Origin: an uncultured Bacteroidales bacterium
GTDB taxonomy: Bacteria; Bacteroidota; Bacteroidia; Bacteroidales; Paludibacteraceae
NCBI GenBank assembly: GCA_902774075.1
Contig: CACYGT010000011.1
Coordinates: 1 to 37,228, forward strand
Reading direction: 5' to 3'
Length of the DNA: 37,228 nucleotides
Shown one piece after another: positions 23,363-31,804 of this stretch. Each line of letters begins with the position of its first letter. Positions within the stretch are counted from its first letter, which is position 1. The notes beneath the pieces were generated by a model that was not told the DNA's origin, ran no database searches, and worked only from the letters and a program-made list of their open reading frames with translations. A program made the translations under genes and the position numbers.

Positions 23363-24292
23363 ATGGCTGACATTTATCACATACCGGCAATGTTGAAAGA
23401 GACGATCGAAGGTTTGAACATCAAGCCGAACGGAGTGTATGTGGATGTGACGTTTGGCGGAGGAGGGCATAGCAGAGCCATCCTTGAAAGGATGGACTCT
23501 ATTGGTGATTTGTCATTTGACATTGGTCATTTGTATTCTTTTGATCAAGACAAGGACGCTTTGAGGAATGCGATTGAGGATGAGCGGTGGACGTTTGTGC
23601 ATAGTAACTTCCGGTATCTGCGCAATTGGATGGACTATTACGGAGTGGAACATATAGATGGTCTGTTGGCAGATCTGGGAGTTAGTTTTCATCATTTCGA
23701 CTGCCCGGAACGCGGGTTTAGTTTTCGGTTTAGTGCCCCGCTGGATATGCGTATGAACCAGACGGCGAAACGCACAGCCGCGGATATCGTGAACGGGTAC
23801 AGCGAGGAGGAGTTGGCGAAGATCTTGTATCTATACGGAGAGATGAAGAACGGACGCGGGATAGCAAGGAACATATGCAAGGCAAGGAGCCAGAAGGCCA
23901 TCTTACGGACAGAAGATTTAGTAGCAGCATCTCGTATACCGGCGGAGATGAGTAAGGAGTTGGCAAGATTATTTCAGGCTTTGCGCATAGAGGTGAACGA
24001 TGAGATGGGAGCGCTGAGGGAGATGCTGGTAGCTGCACGGGATTTGTTGAAACCGGGAGGACGGATCGCGATACTGACCTATCACTCGTTGGAGGACAGG
24101 CTGGTGAAGAATTTCTTTCGGAGCGGAAACCTGGAGGGAACGATAGAAAAGGACTTTTATGGGAACATACTAACGCCGTTTGAGGTGATTGAGAAGGGAC
24201 GAGAGGCAAGCGAGGAGGAAGTGGAACGAAACCCAAGAGCACGGAGCGCGAAACTGCGGGTTGCGGAGAAATTAATAGTTAATAATAGTTAA
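23363..24292 (+). CDS. rsmH: 16S rRNA (cytosine-1402-N4)-methyltransferase RsmH
   Basis: A 309-aa RsmH (MraW), the normal length. It methylates N4 of C1402 in 16S rRNA using SAM. SAM-binding motif VDVTFGGGGHS is at residues 27-37, FDQD at 60-63, the DLGVSFHHFD block follows at about 104-113, and ERGFSFRFSAPLDMRMN and YHSLEDRLVKNFF are family signatures. Residues 47-58 (SIGDLSFDIGH region), just before the FDQD strand, are encoded by a heptamer tract and look like an insertion into a turn of the Rossmann fold. The last five or six codons come from another tract (24272-24309). It is 55 nt after mraZ in the division cluster; a small AACCC/GGGTT inverted repeat lies in that gap. Confidence 0.96.
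   Translation: MADIYHIPAMLKETIEGLNIKPNGVYVDVTFGGGGHSRAILERMDSIGDLSFDIGHLYSFDQDKDALRNAIEDERWTFVHSNFRYLRNWMDYYGVEHIDGLLADLGVSFHHFDCPERGFSFRFSAPLDMRMNQTAKRTAADIVNGYSEEELAKILYLYGEMKNGRGIARNICKARSQKAILRTEDLVAASRIPAEMSKELARLFQALRIEVNDEMGALREMLVAARDLLKPGGRIAILTYHSLEDRLVKNFFRSGNLEGTIEKDFYGNILTPFEVIEKGREASEEEVERNPRARSAKLRVAEKLIVNNS
23501..23535 (+). repeat. In-frame heptameric tract in rsmH, units ATTTGTC/ATTGGTC
   Basis: Five 7-nt units: ATTGGTG, ATTTGTC, ATTTGAC, ATTGGTC, ATTTGTA. They encode residues 47-58, between the SAM-binding loop and the next strand, with the frame intact. Confidence 0.78.
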
Positions 24293-24309
24293 TAATTAAT
24301 AATTAATAT
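24272..24309 (+). repeat. Heptameric tract TTAATAG/TTAATAA at the rsmH-ftsL junction
   Basis: TTAATAG, TTAATAA, a 3-nt TAG, TTAATAA, TTAATAA, TTAATAT. It encodes the last residues of RsmH, contains the stop codon (24290-24292) and ends one base before the ftsL TTG start (24311). The unit matches those at 2780 and 4615. Confidence 0.78.
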
Positions 24310-24310
24310 T

Positions 24311-24628
24311 TTGGCAGACACACATGACATACAGAGTTGGCTGAACGGAGATAAGTTAAGGAGCCAGAAGTTCCGCGAACAATATCCGTTGATAGGACTT
24401 ATTGTAGGTCTTGTGTTTTTGTATATCCTGGTGGGCTATCAGGCAGCGGAACAGCAGAAACGGCTGACAGACACGAAGAAAGAGATGCTGGACGCAAAGT
24501 TCCGGTATATGACGATCAGCGCGCAGTTGACGAATACGACGCGGCAGAGTCAAGTGATACAAGCCCTGAAAGCCAACGGAAGTACGTTGCAAGAAAATAC
24601 AGTACCTCCGACTAAGGTCGGACGGTAA
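24311..24628 (+). CDS. ftsL: FtsL-like cell division protein
   Basis: A 105-aa bitopic membrane protein: a cytoplasmic N-terminus of about 25 residues, one membrane segment (about 26-44, PLIGLIVGLVFLYILVGY), then a periplasmic coiled-coil-like stretch rich in Gln, Lys, Arg and Thr. Size, topology and position between rsmH and ftsI identify it as FtsL, the FtsB/FtsL/FtsQ-type divisome component that helps activate FtsWI. FtsL is too divergent for motif proof. The start is TTG at 24311, the only reasonable initiation codon; it follows an AT-rich tandem tract by one base. The next tract starts right after its stop codon. Confidence 0.82.
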   Translation: MADTHDIQSWLNGDKLRSQKFREQYPLIGLIVGLVFLYILVGYQAAEQQKRLTDTKKEMLDAKFRYMTISAQLTNTTRQSQVIQALKANGSTLQENTVPPTKVGR

Positions 24629-24663
24629 TTTGTGATTTGTCATTTGTCATTTGTGATTTATGT
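24629..24663 (+). repeat. Heptameric tract TTTGTGA/TTTGTCA
   Basis: TTTGTGA, TTTGTCA, TTTGTCA, TTTGTGA, TTTATGT: five 7-nt units starting at the base after the ftsL stop codon (24626-24628). The last unit holds the ftsI start codon (24660-24662), so the tract is the complete intergenic spacer. Confidence 0.85.
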
Positions 24664-26483
24664 CTGAAGAGCAAAGAAATACTGTGTGGCGATTCGCGAT
24701 GATTTTCATCGTGATATTGTTAGGCTTTGTTGCTGTGCTCGTAAAGATCATTTATATTCAGGCAGTAGAGCGCGACGAATGGTTGAAGGTCGCAGAAAAA
24801 CAAGTGCCGACTATTCGTCCGATCAAAGCGACGCGGGGAAATATCCTGGACTGTAACGGTCGATTGCTGGCGTCGAGTATGCCGCAATATTATATGTATA
24901 TGGACACCCGCGTAGAGGCCTTGCACCAAAAGAACGGCAAGCTTTTTGCAGCGAACATTGACACTTTGGCTTTGGATTTGGCGAACATCGTAGGTGAGCA
25001 CACACAAGCAGAGTATAAGGCACGTATCACGAACGCTTATAGGCGAGGCGAGAAACGCCTGAGGGTGTGCGACCATCGAATCAACTACCTGCAACGCCAA
25101 GCGTTGGAACAGAACGGACTGATCAAGCGGGGTAAGTACAAGAGCGGTATTTTCTTTGAGGACCAACACCGACGGATTAAGCCTTACGGGGTGCTCGCAA
25201 GTCGTACGATAGGCGGCATCTACGGCGAAGACGGTGTGGGTAATTCGGGATTAGAGAAACGTTTTGATAAGGAGTTACGCGGTGTGGACGGTCTGAGTGC
25301 CATCCAGAAGATCGGCGGACGATATGAGTCGGTGACGCTGGAGGAAGCGAAGGACGGCGTAGATGTGGTGACGACGATTGACGCGAACTTACAGGATATC
25401 GTAGAGAACGCCTTACGTGAGAGGCTGGAGGCGCTGAGCGGCGACTGGGGATGTTGTATCTTGATGGAGACCGAGACGGGTTATATCCGTGCGATTGCAA
25501 ATCTGGATCGGGACAAAGAGGACGGGAAGTACTACGAGGCGCAGAATCACGCGGTGCAGCGTGTAGAGCCGGGATCGACATTCAAGACGATCGCTTTGAT
25601 GGCGGCACTGGACGATGGGAAGGTGGAGATTGACGACACGGTGAAGGTGTATAAGGACGGCTGGAGTTATCTGGGTAAGTCCAAGCACACAGACTCGCAC
25701 CCTAAAGACACTATTTATACGGTACAGAGTGCGCTGGCCGTATCGAGTAATATCGCGCTGGCGAAGATTATTACGAAAGCCTATGACGGCAATGCGGAGT
25801 TGTTTGTCAGAAAGTTAGAGAAGATGAACCTCAGGGATAGTTTCTACAGCGAAATCCCCGGCGCAGACGCTCCTCGAATTGAGGTGCCGAAGGACGCTGT
25901 GACGATCAGTAAGATGGCGTATGGTTACTCGGTAGAGTTGAGTCCGCTGCATATATTGGCTTTCTACAACGGTATTGCCAATAACGGCAGGATCATACGA
26001 CCGATGTTAGTGAGCGAGCTGCAGAAAGACGGCGAGACGCTGAAGACATTCCGTTCGGAGACGATCAAGTCGTCGATGTGTAAGAAATCGACGCTACGCG
26101 ATATACGCGCGTGCTTGCACGACGTGGTATGGGATAATAACTTAGGTACGGCGTCGGTGCGCAAATGGCAGGGTAAGATCGTTGCTCGCAAAGCACAGAG
26201 TGACTTGGTGCCTATCGCCGGCAAGACAGGTACGGCGCAGATGATCATTCCGCGGAGGGGCTATTCGACGCACAACCACCGAATGACGTTTGTGGGATAT
26301 TTTCCGGAAGAGAACCCGCAATATACCTGCCTTTGTATGATTGAGAACCCGAAGAACTACCCGGCCTACGATGCAGGATATGACTGCGGCGGAACGGTGC
26401 GAGTGATAGCAGAGAAAACGATGGCCTATACGGGCTGTTATATATACGAAAATGATACTAAGAGACTTATTAAGCGCGATTGA
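24660..26483 (+). CDS. ftsI: Peptidoglycan D,D-transpeptidase FtsI (PBP3)
   Basis: A 607-aa class B penicillin-binding protein. One N-terminal membrane anchor (about 11-33), the pedestal/dimerisation domain (RPIKATRGNILDCNGRLLA at about 52-70), then the transpeptidase domain with SxxK at Ser306-Lys309, SxN at Ser362-Asn364 and KTGT at 522-525. It crosslinks septal peptidoglycan in the periplasm with FtsW, encoded downstream. The chain ends about 80 residues after KTGT with no PASTA domain, which some Bacteroidota FtsI proteins carry. Its last 32 nt overlap murE. The start codon is part of the preceding tandem tract. Confidence 0.96.
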   Translation: MSEEQRNTVWRFAMIFIVILLGFVAVLVKIIYIQAVERDEWLKVAEKQVPTIRPIKATRGNILDCNGRLLASSMPQYYMYMDTRVEALHQKNGKLFAANIDTLALDLANIVGEHTQAEYKARITNAYRRGEKRLRVCDHRINYLQRQALEQNGLIKRGKYKSGIFFEDQHRRIKPYGVLASRTIGGIYGEDGVGNSGLEKRFDKELRGVDGLSAIQKIGGRYESVTLEEAKDGVDVVTTIDANLQDIVENALRERLEALSGDWGCCILMETETGYIRAIANLDRDKEDGKYYEAQNHAVQRVEPGSTFKTIALMAALDDGKVEIDDTVKVYKDGWSYLGKSKHTDSHPKDTIYTVQSALAVSSNIALAKIITKAYDGNAELFVRKLEKMNLRDSFYSEIPGADAPRIEVPKDAVTISKMAYGYSVELSPLHILAFYNGIANNGRIIRPMLVSELQKDGETLKTFRSETIKSSMCKKSTLRDIRACLHDVVWDNNLGTASVRKWQGKIVARKAQSDLVPIAGKTGTAQMIIPRRGYSTHNHRMTFVGYFPEENPQYTCLCMIENPKNYPAYDAGYDCGGTVRVIAEKTMAYTGCYIYENDTKRLIKRD

Positions 26484-27924
26484 GCCGATCGAAGTGGTCG
26501 GTCGCACGGACATTGAGATCAGTGGTCTGCATTTTGACAGCCGCAAGGTAGGACAGGGCGACCTGTTTGTAGCCCAGGTAGGCACAGCAGTAGATGGACA
26601 CACGTTCATTGATGGTTGTGTCGCCAAAGGCGCAAGCGCGGTGGTATTGTCGGACAAGCGATACTTGCCCGACAATGGACAATGGACAATGGACAATGGA
26701 CAAAATACCACCTTTATTCTTGTCGAAAACACCGATAAGGCGTTGGGACTATTGGCGAGCAAGTGGTTTGGCGAGCCGAGTAAGGCGTTGACGCTGGTGG
26801 GCGTGACAGGTACGAACGGTAAGACGACCATTGCCACCTTATTATATAAACTCGTGCGCGCGTTAGGACATAAGGCGGGATTGCTCTCGACGGTAGTAAA
26901 TTATATCGAGGACGAAACCGTTCCGGCGACCCACACGACACCCGATGCGATCGAGTTGAACGGGTTGCTGAGACGAATGGTTGATGCAGGCTGTGCGTAC
27001 GCGTTTATGGAGGTGAGCAGCCACGCTATTGCGCAGGAACGTATTGCAGGCCTGGATTTTGATGGAGCGCTGTTTACGAATCTTACACGCGATCATATCG
27101 ACTACCACAAGACCTTTGATAACTATCGGGATACAAAGAAACGCTTGTTTGACGGTTTAAAGAAGACGGCTTTTGCGGTGACGAACAAGGACGACAAGAA
27201 CGGTCTTGTGATGACGCAGAACTGCAAAGCGGAGGTGAAGACCTACTCTACCCGTGCGTTGGCTGACTACAAAGCGCAGATACTCGAAGAAGGCTTTGAG
27301 GGCATGATGCTAAACGTGAATGGCAAAGAAGTGTTTGTGCCGCTCGTCGGACGTTTTAATGTCAGCAACTTGCTCTGTATCTACGGTGCGGCGCTGTGTC
27401 TGGGATTTGAAGAATTGGAGGTACTGCGCGTACTGAGTACTTTAAAGCCCGTGAACGGACGATTCGAGACGATACGAAGTGATAAGGGCTGGACGGCGAT
27501 CGTAGACTATGCCCACACGCCAGACGCAGTAGATAATGTGATCCAGACGATACGAGAGATCAAGAAAGAGGGTGCGCGGCTTATTACCGTTGTGGGCTGC
27601 GGAGGAAACCGGGATAAGGGCAAAAGGCCTATGATGGCGCAGATCGCGAAGAAAGGCAGTGAGCAGTTGATCTTGACGAGTGACAACCCCCGCGACGAGG
27701 AGCCGAAAGATATCTTGAAGGATATGACAGACGGCCTGACGGCAGAGGAGTTACGCAGTACGCTGGTGATTGAGGATAGGGCTGTTGCAATCCAGACAGC
27801 TTGTACCTTGGCGCAGAAAGACGATGTCATTTTGATTGCCGGAAAGGGGCACGAAGACTACCAGATCATCAAGGGAGTGAAGTATCATTTTGATGATCAC
27901 GAGGAGGTTCGTAAGTACTGTTAA
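26452..27924 (+). CDS. murE: UDP-MurNAc-tripeptide synthetase MurE (meso-DAP type)
   Basis: A 490-aa Mur ligase. ATP-binding GTNGKTT is at residues 120-126, the conserved Ser/His region (MEVSSHA) follows, and the DNPR motif (411-414) that marks meso-diaminopimelate specificity is present, as is KGHE near the C-terminus. It adds meso-DAP to UDP-MurNAc-L-Ala-D-Glu in the cytoplasm. Translation likely couples to ftsI (32-nt overlap). Residues 74-85 (DNGQWTM DNGQN region), in the N-terminal UDP-binding domain just after the ASAVVLSDKR strand, are encoded by a heptamer tract and look like a loop insertion. The stop codon lies in the first unit of the 8-nt tract before mraY. murF is not adjacent, as usual in this phylum. 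Confidence 0.97.
   Translation: MILRDLLSAIEPIEVVGRTDIEISGLHFDSRKVGQGDLFVAQVGTAVDGHTFIDGCVAKGASAVVLSDKRYLPDNGQWTMDNGQNTTFILVENTDKALGLLASKWFGEPSKALTLVGVTGTNGKTTIATLLYKLVRALGHKAGLLSTVVNYIEDETVPATHTTPDAIELNGLLRRMVDAGCAYAFMEVSSHAIAQERIAGLDFDGALFTNLTRDHIDYHKTFDNYRDTKKRLFDGLKKTAFAVTNKDDKNGLVMTQNCKAEVKTYSTRALADYKAQILEEGFEGMMLNVNGKEVFVPLVGRFNVSNLLCIYGAALCLGFEELEVLRVLSTLKPVNGRFETIRSDKGWTAIVDYAHTPDAVDNVIQTIREIKKEGARLITVVGCGGNRDKGKRPMMAQIAKKGSEQLILTSDNPRDEEPKDILKDMTDGLTAEELRSTLVIEDRAVAIQTACTLAQKDDVILIAGKGHEDYQIIKGVKYHFDDHEEVRKYC
26671..26705 (+). repeat. In-frame heptameric tract in murE, unit GACAATG
   Basis: Four perfect copies of GACAATG (26671-26698) and one decayed copy GACAAAA. It encodes residues 74-85; because 7 is not a multiple of 3, the peptide repeats every seven residues (DNGQ recurs at 74 and 81). 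The most perfect tract inside a gene in this window. Confidence 0.9.
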
Positions 27925-27974
27925 ACCGTTAAACTGTTAAACCGTTAAACTGTTAAATCGTTAAACTGTTATGT
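27919..27974 (+). repeat. 8-nt tandem tract TGTTAAAC/CGTTAAAC between murE and mraY
   Basis: Seven 8-nt units with T and C alternating strictly at the first base: TGTTAAAC, CGTTAAAC, repeated, one unit ending in T, and a last unit TGTTATGT that contains the mraY start codon (27971). The first unit contains the murE stop codon. The spacer is entirely repeat. Confidence 0.92.
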
Positions 27975-29254
27975 TATACCACTTATTTGATTATTTGACA
28001 ACAACGTACGGTCATTTGGTGGGTGCGCGACTGTTCACCTACATCTCGTTCAGGGCTATTATGGCCGGTATCATCGGTCTGCTGGTGAGCGTGTGGTTCG
28101 GTAATTGGTTTATCAACTACATGAAGCGTCATAACATCAGCGAGACGCAACGCGACGAAAAAACCGACCCGTTCAATGTGGCCAAGAAAGGTGTTCCGAC
28201 GATGGGCGGCTTGATCGTTATTGCAGCGATACTGATTCCCTGTCTGCTGCTGGGTAAGTTGACGAATGTCTATATGATCCTGATGCTGGTGACGACACTG
28301 CTTATGGGCGCGTTAGGTTTCGCGGATGACTATATCAAGACTTTCCGCAAGAACAAAGACGGCCTGAACGGTTGGATCAAGATAGCAGGTCAGGTAGCGC
28401 TGGGTCTGATAGTGGGTCTGACCTTACGTTTTGCACCGATGACGACCATGAACGAAGTGGTGACGAGTCATATCGAGAACAATGTGGTGGTCGTTGAGAA
28501 AACACCGGAGATCAAGTCCACTCAGACAACAATACCGTTTGTGAAGCATCATAACTTCAACTACGCCGACTTGTTCAGTTGGACGGGCGAGCAAAATAAA
28601 TACCGCTTCGGGTGGATCTTCTTCGTGCTGCTGACCGTGTTTGTAGTAGCGGCGGTAAGTAACGGCGCCAACCTCAACGACGGCATGGACGGTATGTGTG
28701 CCGGTAACTCGGCCATCATTGGTATAGCTTTGCTGATACTGGCCTATACGAGCGGTAGTGTCGTGTGGGCGGAGTATTTCGATGTCATGTATATACCGGG
28801 CAGCGAAGAGTTGGTGGTGTTCCTTGCGTCGTTTGTAGGTGCACTGGTCGGCTATCTGTGGTTTAACGGTTTTCCGGCACAGGTCTTCTTAGGCGACACG
28901 GGAAGCCTGACGGTAGGCGGTATCATCGGCGTGTGCGCGATGGTGATTCATAAGGAGTTGATGGTACCGGTATTGTGCGGCGTGTTCCTTATGGAGAGTG
29001 TGAGTGTGATACTCCAGACGCAGGTGTATAAGTTCTACAAGAAACGCGGCCAGCATGTACGTCTATGGAAACGAACCCCGCTGCATGACCATTTCCGCAC
29101 GAGTGTGGAGCAGGTCTTGAAGAACGACCCGACCTGTATCATTAAGTTCAAAGGCAGCAAGAACCTGCATCATGAGCAGAAGATCGTGTTGCGTTTCTGT
29201 ATTGTAACGCTGATATTGGCGGCCATTACTATTTTGACATTGAAGATAAGATAA
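27971..29254 (+). CDS. mraY: Phospho-MurNAc-pentapeptide translocase MraY
   Basis: A 427-aa polytopic membrane enzyme that transfers phospho-MurNAc-pentapeptide to undecaprenyl phosphate, making lipid I. Catalytic-site motifs: GFADDYIK with Asp119/Asp120, NGANLNDGMDGMCAG (about 236-250), and KRTPLHDHFRTS, which takes the place of the HHH motif (here HDH). It is longer than the 360-aa E. coli enzyme because of a hydrophilic insert at about 155-205 (NEVVTSHIENN to the LFSWTG segment), a region I expect to be extended in Bacteroidota MraY. Initiation is inside the last unit of the 8-nt tract; the stop is 3 nt from murD. Confidence 0.97.
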   Translation: MLYHLFDYLTTTYGHLVGARLFTYISFRAIMAGIIGLLVSVWFGNWFINYMKRHNISETQRDEKTDPFNVAKKGVPTMGGLIVIAAILIPCLLLGKLTNVYMILMLVTTLLMGALGFADDYIKTFRKNKDGLNGWIKIAGQVALGLIVGLTLRFAPMTTMNEVVTSHIENNVVVVEKTPEIKSTQTTIPFVKHHNFNYADLFSWTGEQNKYRFGWIFFVLLTVFVVAAVSNGANLNDGMDGMCAGNSAIIGIALLILAYTSGSVVWAEYFDVMYIPGSEELVVFLASFVGALVGYLWFNGFPAQVFLGDTGSLTVGGIIGVCAMVIHKELMVPVLCGVFLMESVSVILQTQVYKFYKKRGQHVRLWKRTPLHDHFRTSVEQVLKNDPTCIIKFKGSKNLHHEQKIVLRFCIVTLILAAITILTLKIR

Positions 29255-29257
29255 TAT

Positions 29258-30571
29258 ATGAGCAAGAGAATTGTTGTATTGGGAGCCGGTGAGAGTGGTA
29301 GCGGAGCAGCTATCCTCGCCAAGGAGAAAGGCTTTGATGTGTTCGTGAGCGACTGCGGCAGGATCAGTGAACCATACCGTGCGTTGCTGGATCAGAACGG
29401 CGTCAAATGGGAAGACGGGAAGCACAGTGAGGAGTTGATCTTGAACGCGGACGAGGTGGTTAAATCGCCCGGTATCCCTTTGACCGCACCGCTGATACAG
29501 AAGTTGCAGGCACAAGGTACGCCGATCATCTCGGAGATTGAGTTTGCGGCACGTTATACGCACGCGAAGATGATCTGCATCACGGGTTCAAACGGCAAGA
29601 CGACGACCACATCGTTGATCTATTATATCTTACGTCAAGCGGGTCTGAATGTAGGTCTGGCAGGAAATATCGGTAACTCACTGGCCCTGCAGGTAGCGCA
29701 CGAGGATCATGACTACTATGTGATCGAGTTGAGTTCGTTCCAGTTGGATAACATGTACGATTTCAAGGCGGATATCGCCATCTTGCTGAATATAACGCCG
29801 GATCATCTGGACCGATACGACTTTAAGTTCCAGAACTATATCGACGCGAAGTTCAGGATCGCACGAAACCAGACGAAGGAAGACTCGTTCATCTACTGGG
29901 CGGAAGACCCGGTCATTGACCGCGAGATGAAGAAGCTGTCGAGCGGCTCGACACCCGGACATCCATGCGGCATATGCGCGACGCTCTATCCGTACGGTTT
30001 CTCGCAACCTAACCCGCTGCCGATAGGAGAGGATGAGTTGGCGCTGAAGGGACGACATAATGTACTGAACTCGATGGCGGCGACGATTGCTGCGAATGTA
30101 GTAGGTATCAAGAAGGAAGTTATTCGCGAAAGTCTGAAGACCTTCCAAGGTGTGGCGCATCGTTTGCAGTATGTAGCGACCGTACGCGGTGTGCGTTGGA
30201 TCAATGACAGCAAGGCGACGAACGTCAACAGTTGTTGGTACGCGCTGGAGAGTATGACTACGCCGACCGTGCTCATCTTAGGCGGCAAGGACAAGGGGAA
30301 TGACTACAGCGAGATCGATGAGTTGGTGAAAGCCAAATGCCACACGCTGGTGTTCATGGGCTTGCATAACGAGAAGTTACACGAACATTTTGACGGCTTT
30401 GGGCTGAATATTATTGATACGGATAACTTGCACGACGCGATACAGGGTGCGTACAACGCGGCACACGAAGGCGACACGGTGTTGCTTAGTCCGTGTTGCG
30501 CAAGTTTTGACCTCTTCAAGAGTTATGAGGACCGCGGCGAGCAGTTTATGGCCGCAGTAAAGAAGCTATGA
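29258..30571 (+). CDS. murD: UDP-MurNAc-L-alanine:D-glutamate ligase MurD
   Basis: A 437-aa Mur ligase of usual length. The N-terminal Rossmann-like domain begins VVLGAGESGSGAAILA, the ATP loop GSNGKTTT is at residues 110-117, and the C-terminal domain has the WINDSKATNVNSCW block with the conserved Asp/Lys and the closing LLSPCCASFDLFKSYEDRGEQF motif. It adds D-Glu to UDP-MurNAc-L-Ala in the cytoplasm. It is 3 nt after mraY and overlaps ftsW by 4 nt (ATGA), so the genes are translationally linked. Confidence 0.98.
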   Translation: MSKRIVVLGAGESGSGAAILAKEKGFDVFVSDCGRISEPYRALLDQNGVKWEDGKHSEELILNADEVVKSPGIPLTAPLIQKLQAQGTPIISEIEFAARYTHAKMICITGSNGKTTTTSLIYYILRQAGLNVGLAGNIGNSLALQVAHEDHDYYVIELSSFQLDNMYDFKADIAILLNITPDHLDRYDFKFQNYIDAKFRIARNQTKEDSFIYWAEDPVIDREMKKLSSGSTPGHPCGICATLYPYGFSQPNPLPIGEDELALKGRHNVLNSMAATIAANVVGIKKEVIRESLKTFQGVAHRLQYVATVRGVRWINDSKATNVNSCWYALESMTTPTVLILGGKDKGNDYSEIDELVKAKCHTLVFMGLHNEKLHEHFDGFGLNIIDTDNLHDAIQGAYNAAHEGDTVLLSPCCASFDLFKSYEDRGEQFMAAVKKL

Positions 30572-31800
30572 AATTGAATTTGCAACATATTGATAAGACC
30601 TTTTGGGTGATATACCTGTTCTTGGTCGTTGTGGCGATCATCGCGCTATTCTCGGCGTCGAGTACGCTGGTGTATATGCACCATTCGGCTTTAGGTCCTA
30701 TCGGTCAGCAGATGTTTTTCATTCTGCTGGGTCTTGTTGCGGCGTTTGGTATTCAGTTTATTCCGACCTATTGGGTTCGTTTCTGCGGATACGGCCTGTT
30801 AGCGATTAGTGCGTTGCTGTGTTACTCGACGCTGATACCGGGCAATCCTTTTGTAGCCACCATCAACGGCGCAGCTCGGTGGGTACGTATAGCCGGTATC
30901 ACTTTCCAGCCCTCTGAGTTGGTGAAGTTGAGTCTGATCATCGTAGTAGCGGATCTGCTGGCACGAATTAAGTCGGAGGATGACAAAAAGAAATATTTCT
31001 ACTGGACTTTGGGTATTACGGCTTTTGCGGTACTGCCTATCATGACCTCGAACCTCTCGACGGCCGTGCTGATAGGTCTGATCATCTTCTGCCTGTGGAT
31101 ATTGGCCCGTATTCCCTGGAAATACACGCTGTCGATCGTCGGTATTGCTGTGCTGGTATTGGGTCTCGGATACGCGATCGTAGAGTTCGGATTTGTTCGC
31201 CCGAAACGACAGATGCACGGTCCGTTCAAACGCGCTACCACCTGGGTGAGTCGTTTGGATCGGCATTTTGTGGAGGACGGCAAATCCAAGTATGTGCTCA
31301 CAGACGATAACATACAGGAGTTCTATTCGTCGGTAGCTATTGCGCGGGGTGCAAAGACACCGTTAGGTGTAGGCCCGGGAAACAGCAAGGAACGCGACTA
31401 TTTGCCGCTGGCGTTCATGGACTACATCTTTGCCATCATCGTAGAGGAGTCCGGTATTATCGGCGCTGGCTTTTTGATATTTCTGTACTTGGCGGTATTG
31501 TTCCGCGCAAGCAATATCTCCAGCCGTTATTCGGATATGCCAGCCATGCTGATGACGATGGGCTTGGCGCTGATGATCACATGTCAGGCACTTATATCGA
31601 TGTTGGTAGCCGTAGGACTCGGTCCCGTGACCGGACAGCCTTTACCGATGATATCGAAGGGAGGTACATCGGTATTGATCACATCGATCTATTTCGGTAT
31701 CATGATGGGCGTGAGCCGCGAACAACTCATCCTTCGTGATCGCGTCAACGAGACCTTGGAAGACAGTTTGGACGATGCCCCAATTGTCACATTGGAATAA
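30568..31800 (+). CDS. ftsW: Septal peptidoglycan glycosyltransferase FtsW (SEDS)
   Basis: A 410-aa SEDS-family membrane protein with about ten membrane segments. Family motifs: GAARWVRIAGITFQPSELVK in the fourth-fifth segment region, the catalytic-loop area with FAIIVEESGIIGA (SEDS Asp/Glu region) and the C-terminal GLGPVTGQPLPMISKGGTSV. It polymerises lipid II at the septum together with FtsI, encoded upstream in the same cluster. Start overlaps murD by 4 nt. In most Bacteroidota the next gene is murG; here a subtilisin-like protease gene intervenes, starting 4 nt after the ftsW stop codon. Confidence 0.96.
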   Translation: MKLNLQHIDKTFWVIYLFLVVVAIIALFSASSTLVYMHHSALGPIGQQMFFILLGLVAAFGIQFIPTYWVRFCGYGLLAISALLCYSTLIPGNPFVATINGAARWVRIAGITFQPSELVKLSLIIVVADLLARIKSEDDKKKYFYWTLGITAFAVLPIMTSNLSTAVLIGLIIFCLWILARIPWKYTLSIVGIAVLVLGLGYAIVEFGFVRPKRQMHGPFKRATTWVSRLDRHFVEDGKSKYVLTDDNIQEFYSSVAIARGAKTPLGVGPGNSKERDYLPLAFMDYIFAIIVEESGIIGAGFLIFLYLAVLFRASNISSRYSDMPAMLMTMGLALMITCQALISMLVAVGLGPVTGQPLPMISKGGTSVLITSIYFGIMMGVSREQLILRDRVNETLEDSLDDAPIVTLE

Positions 31801-31804
31801 AGAA

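Noticed and set aside
27919..27974. Repeat tracts as a CRISPR array
   Set aside because: Units are only 7-11 nt with no unique spacers, and no cas gene is present.
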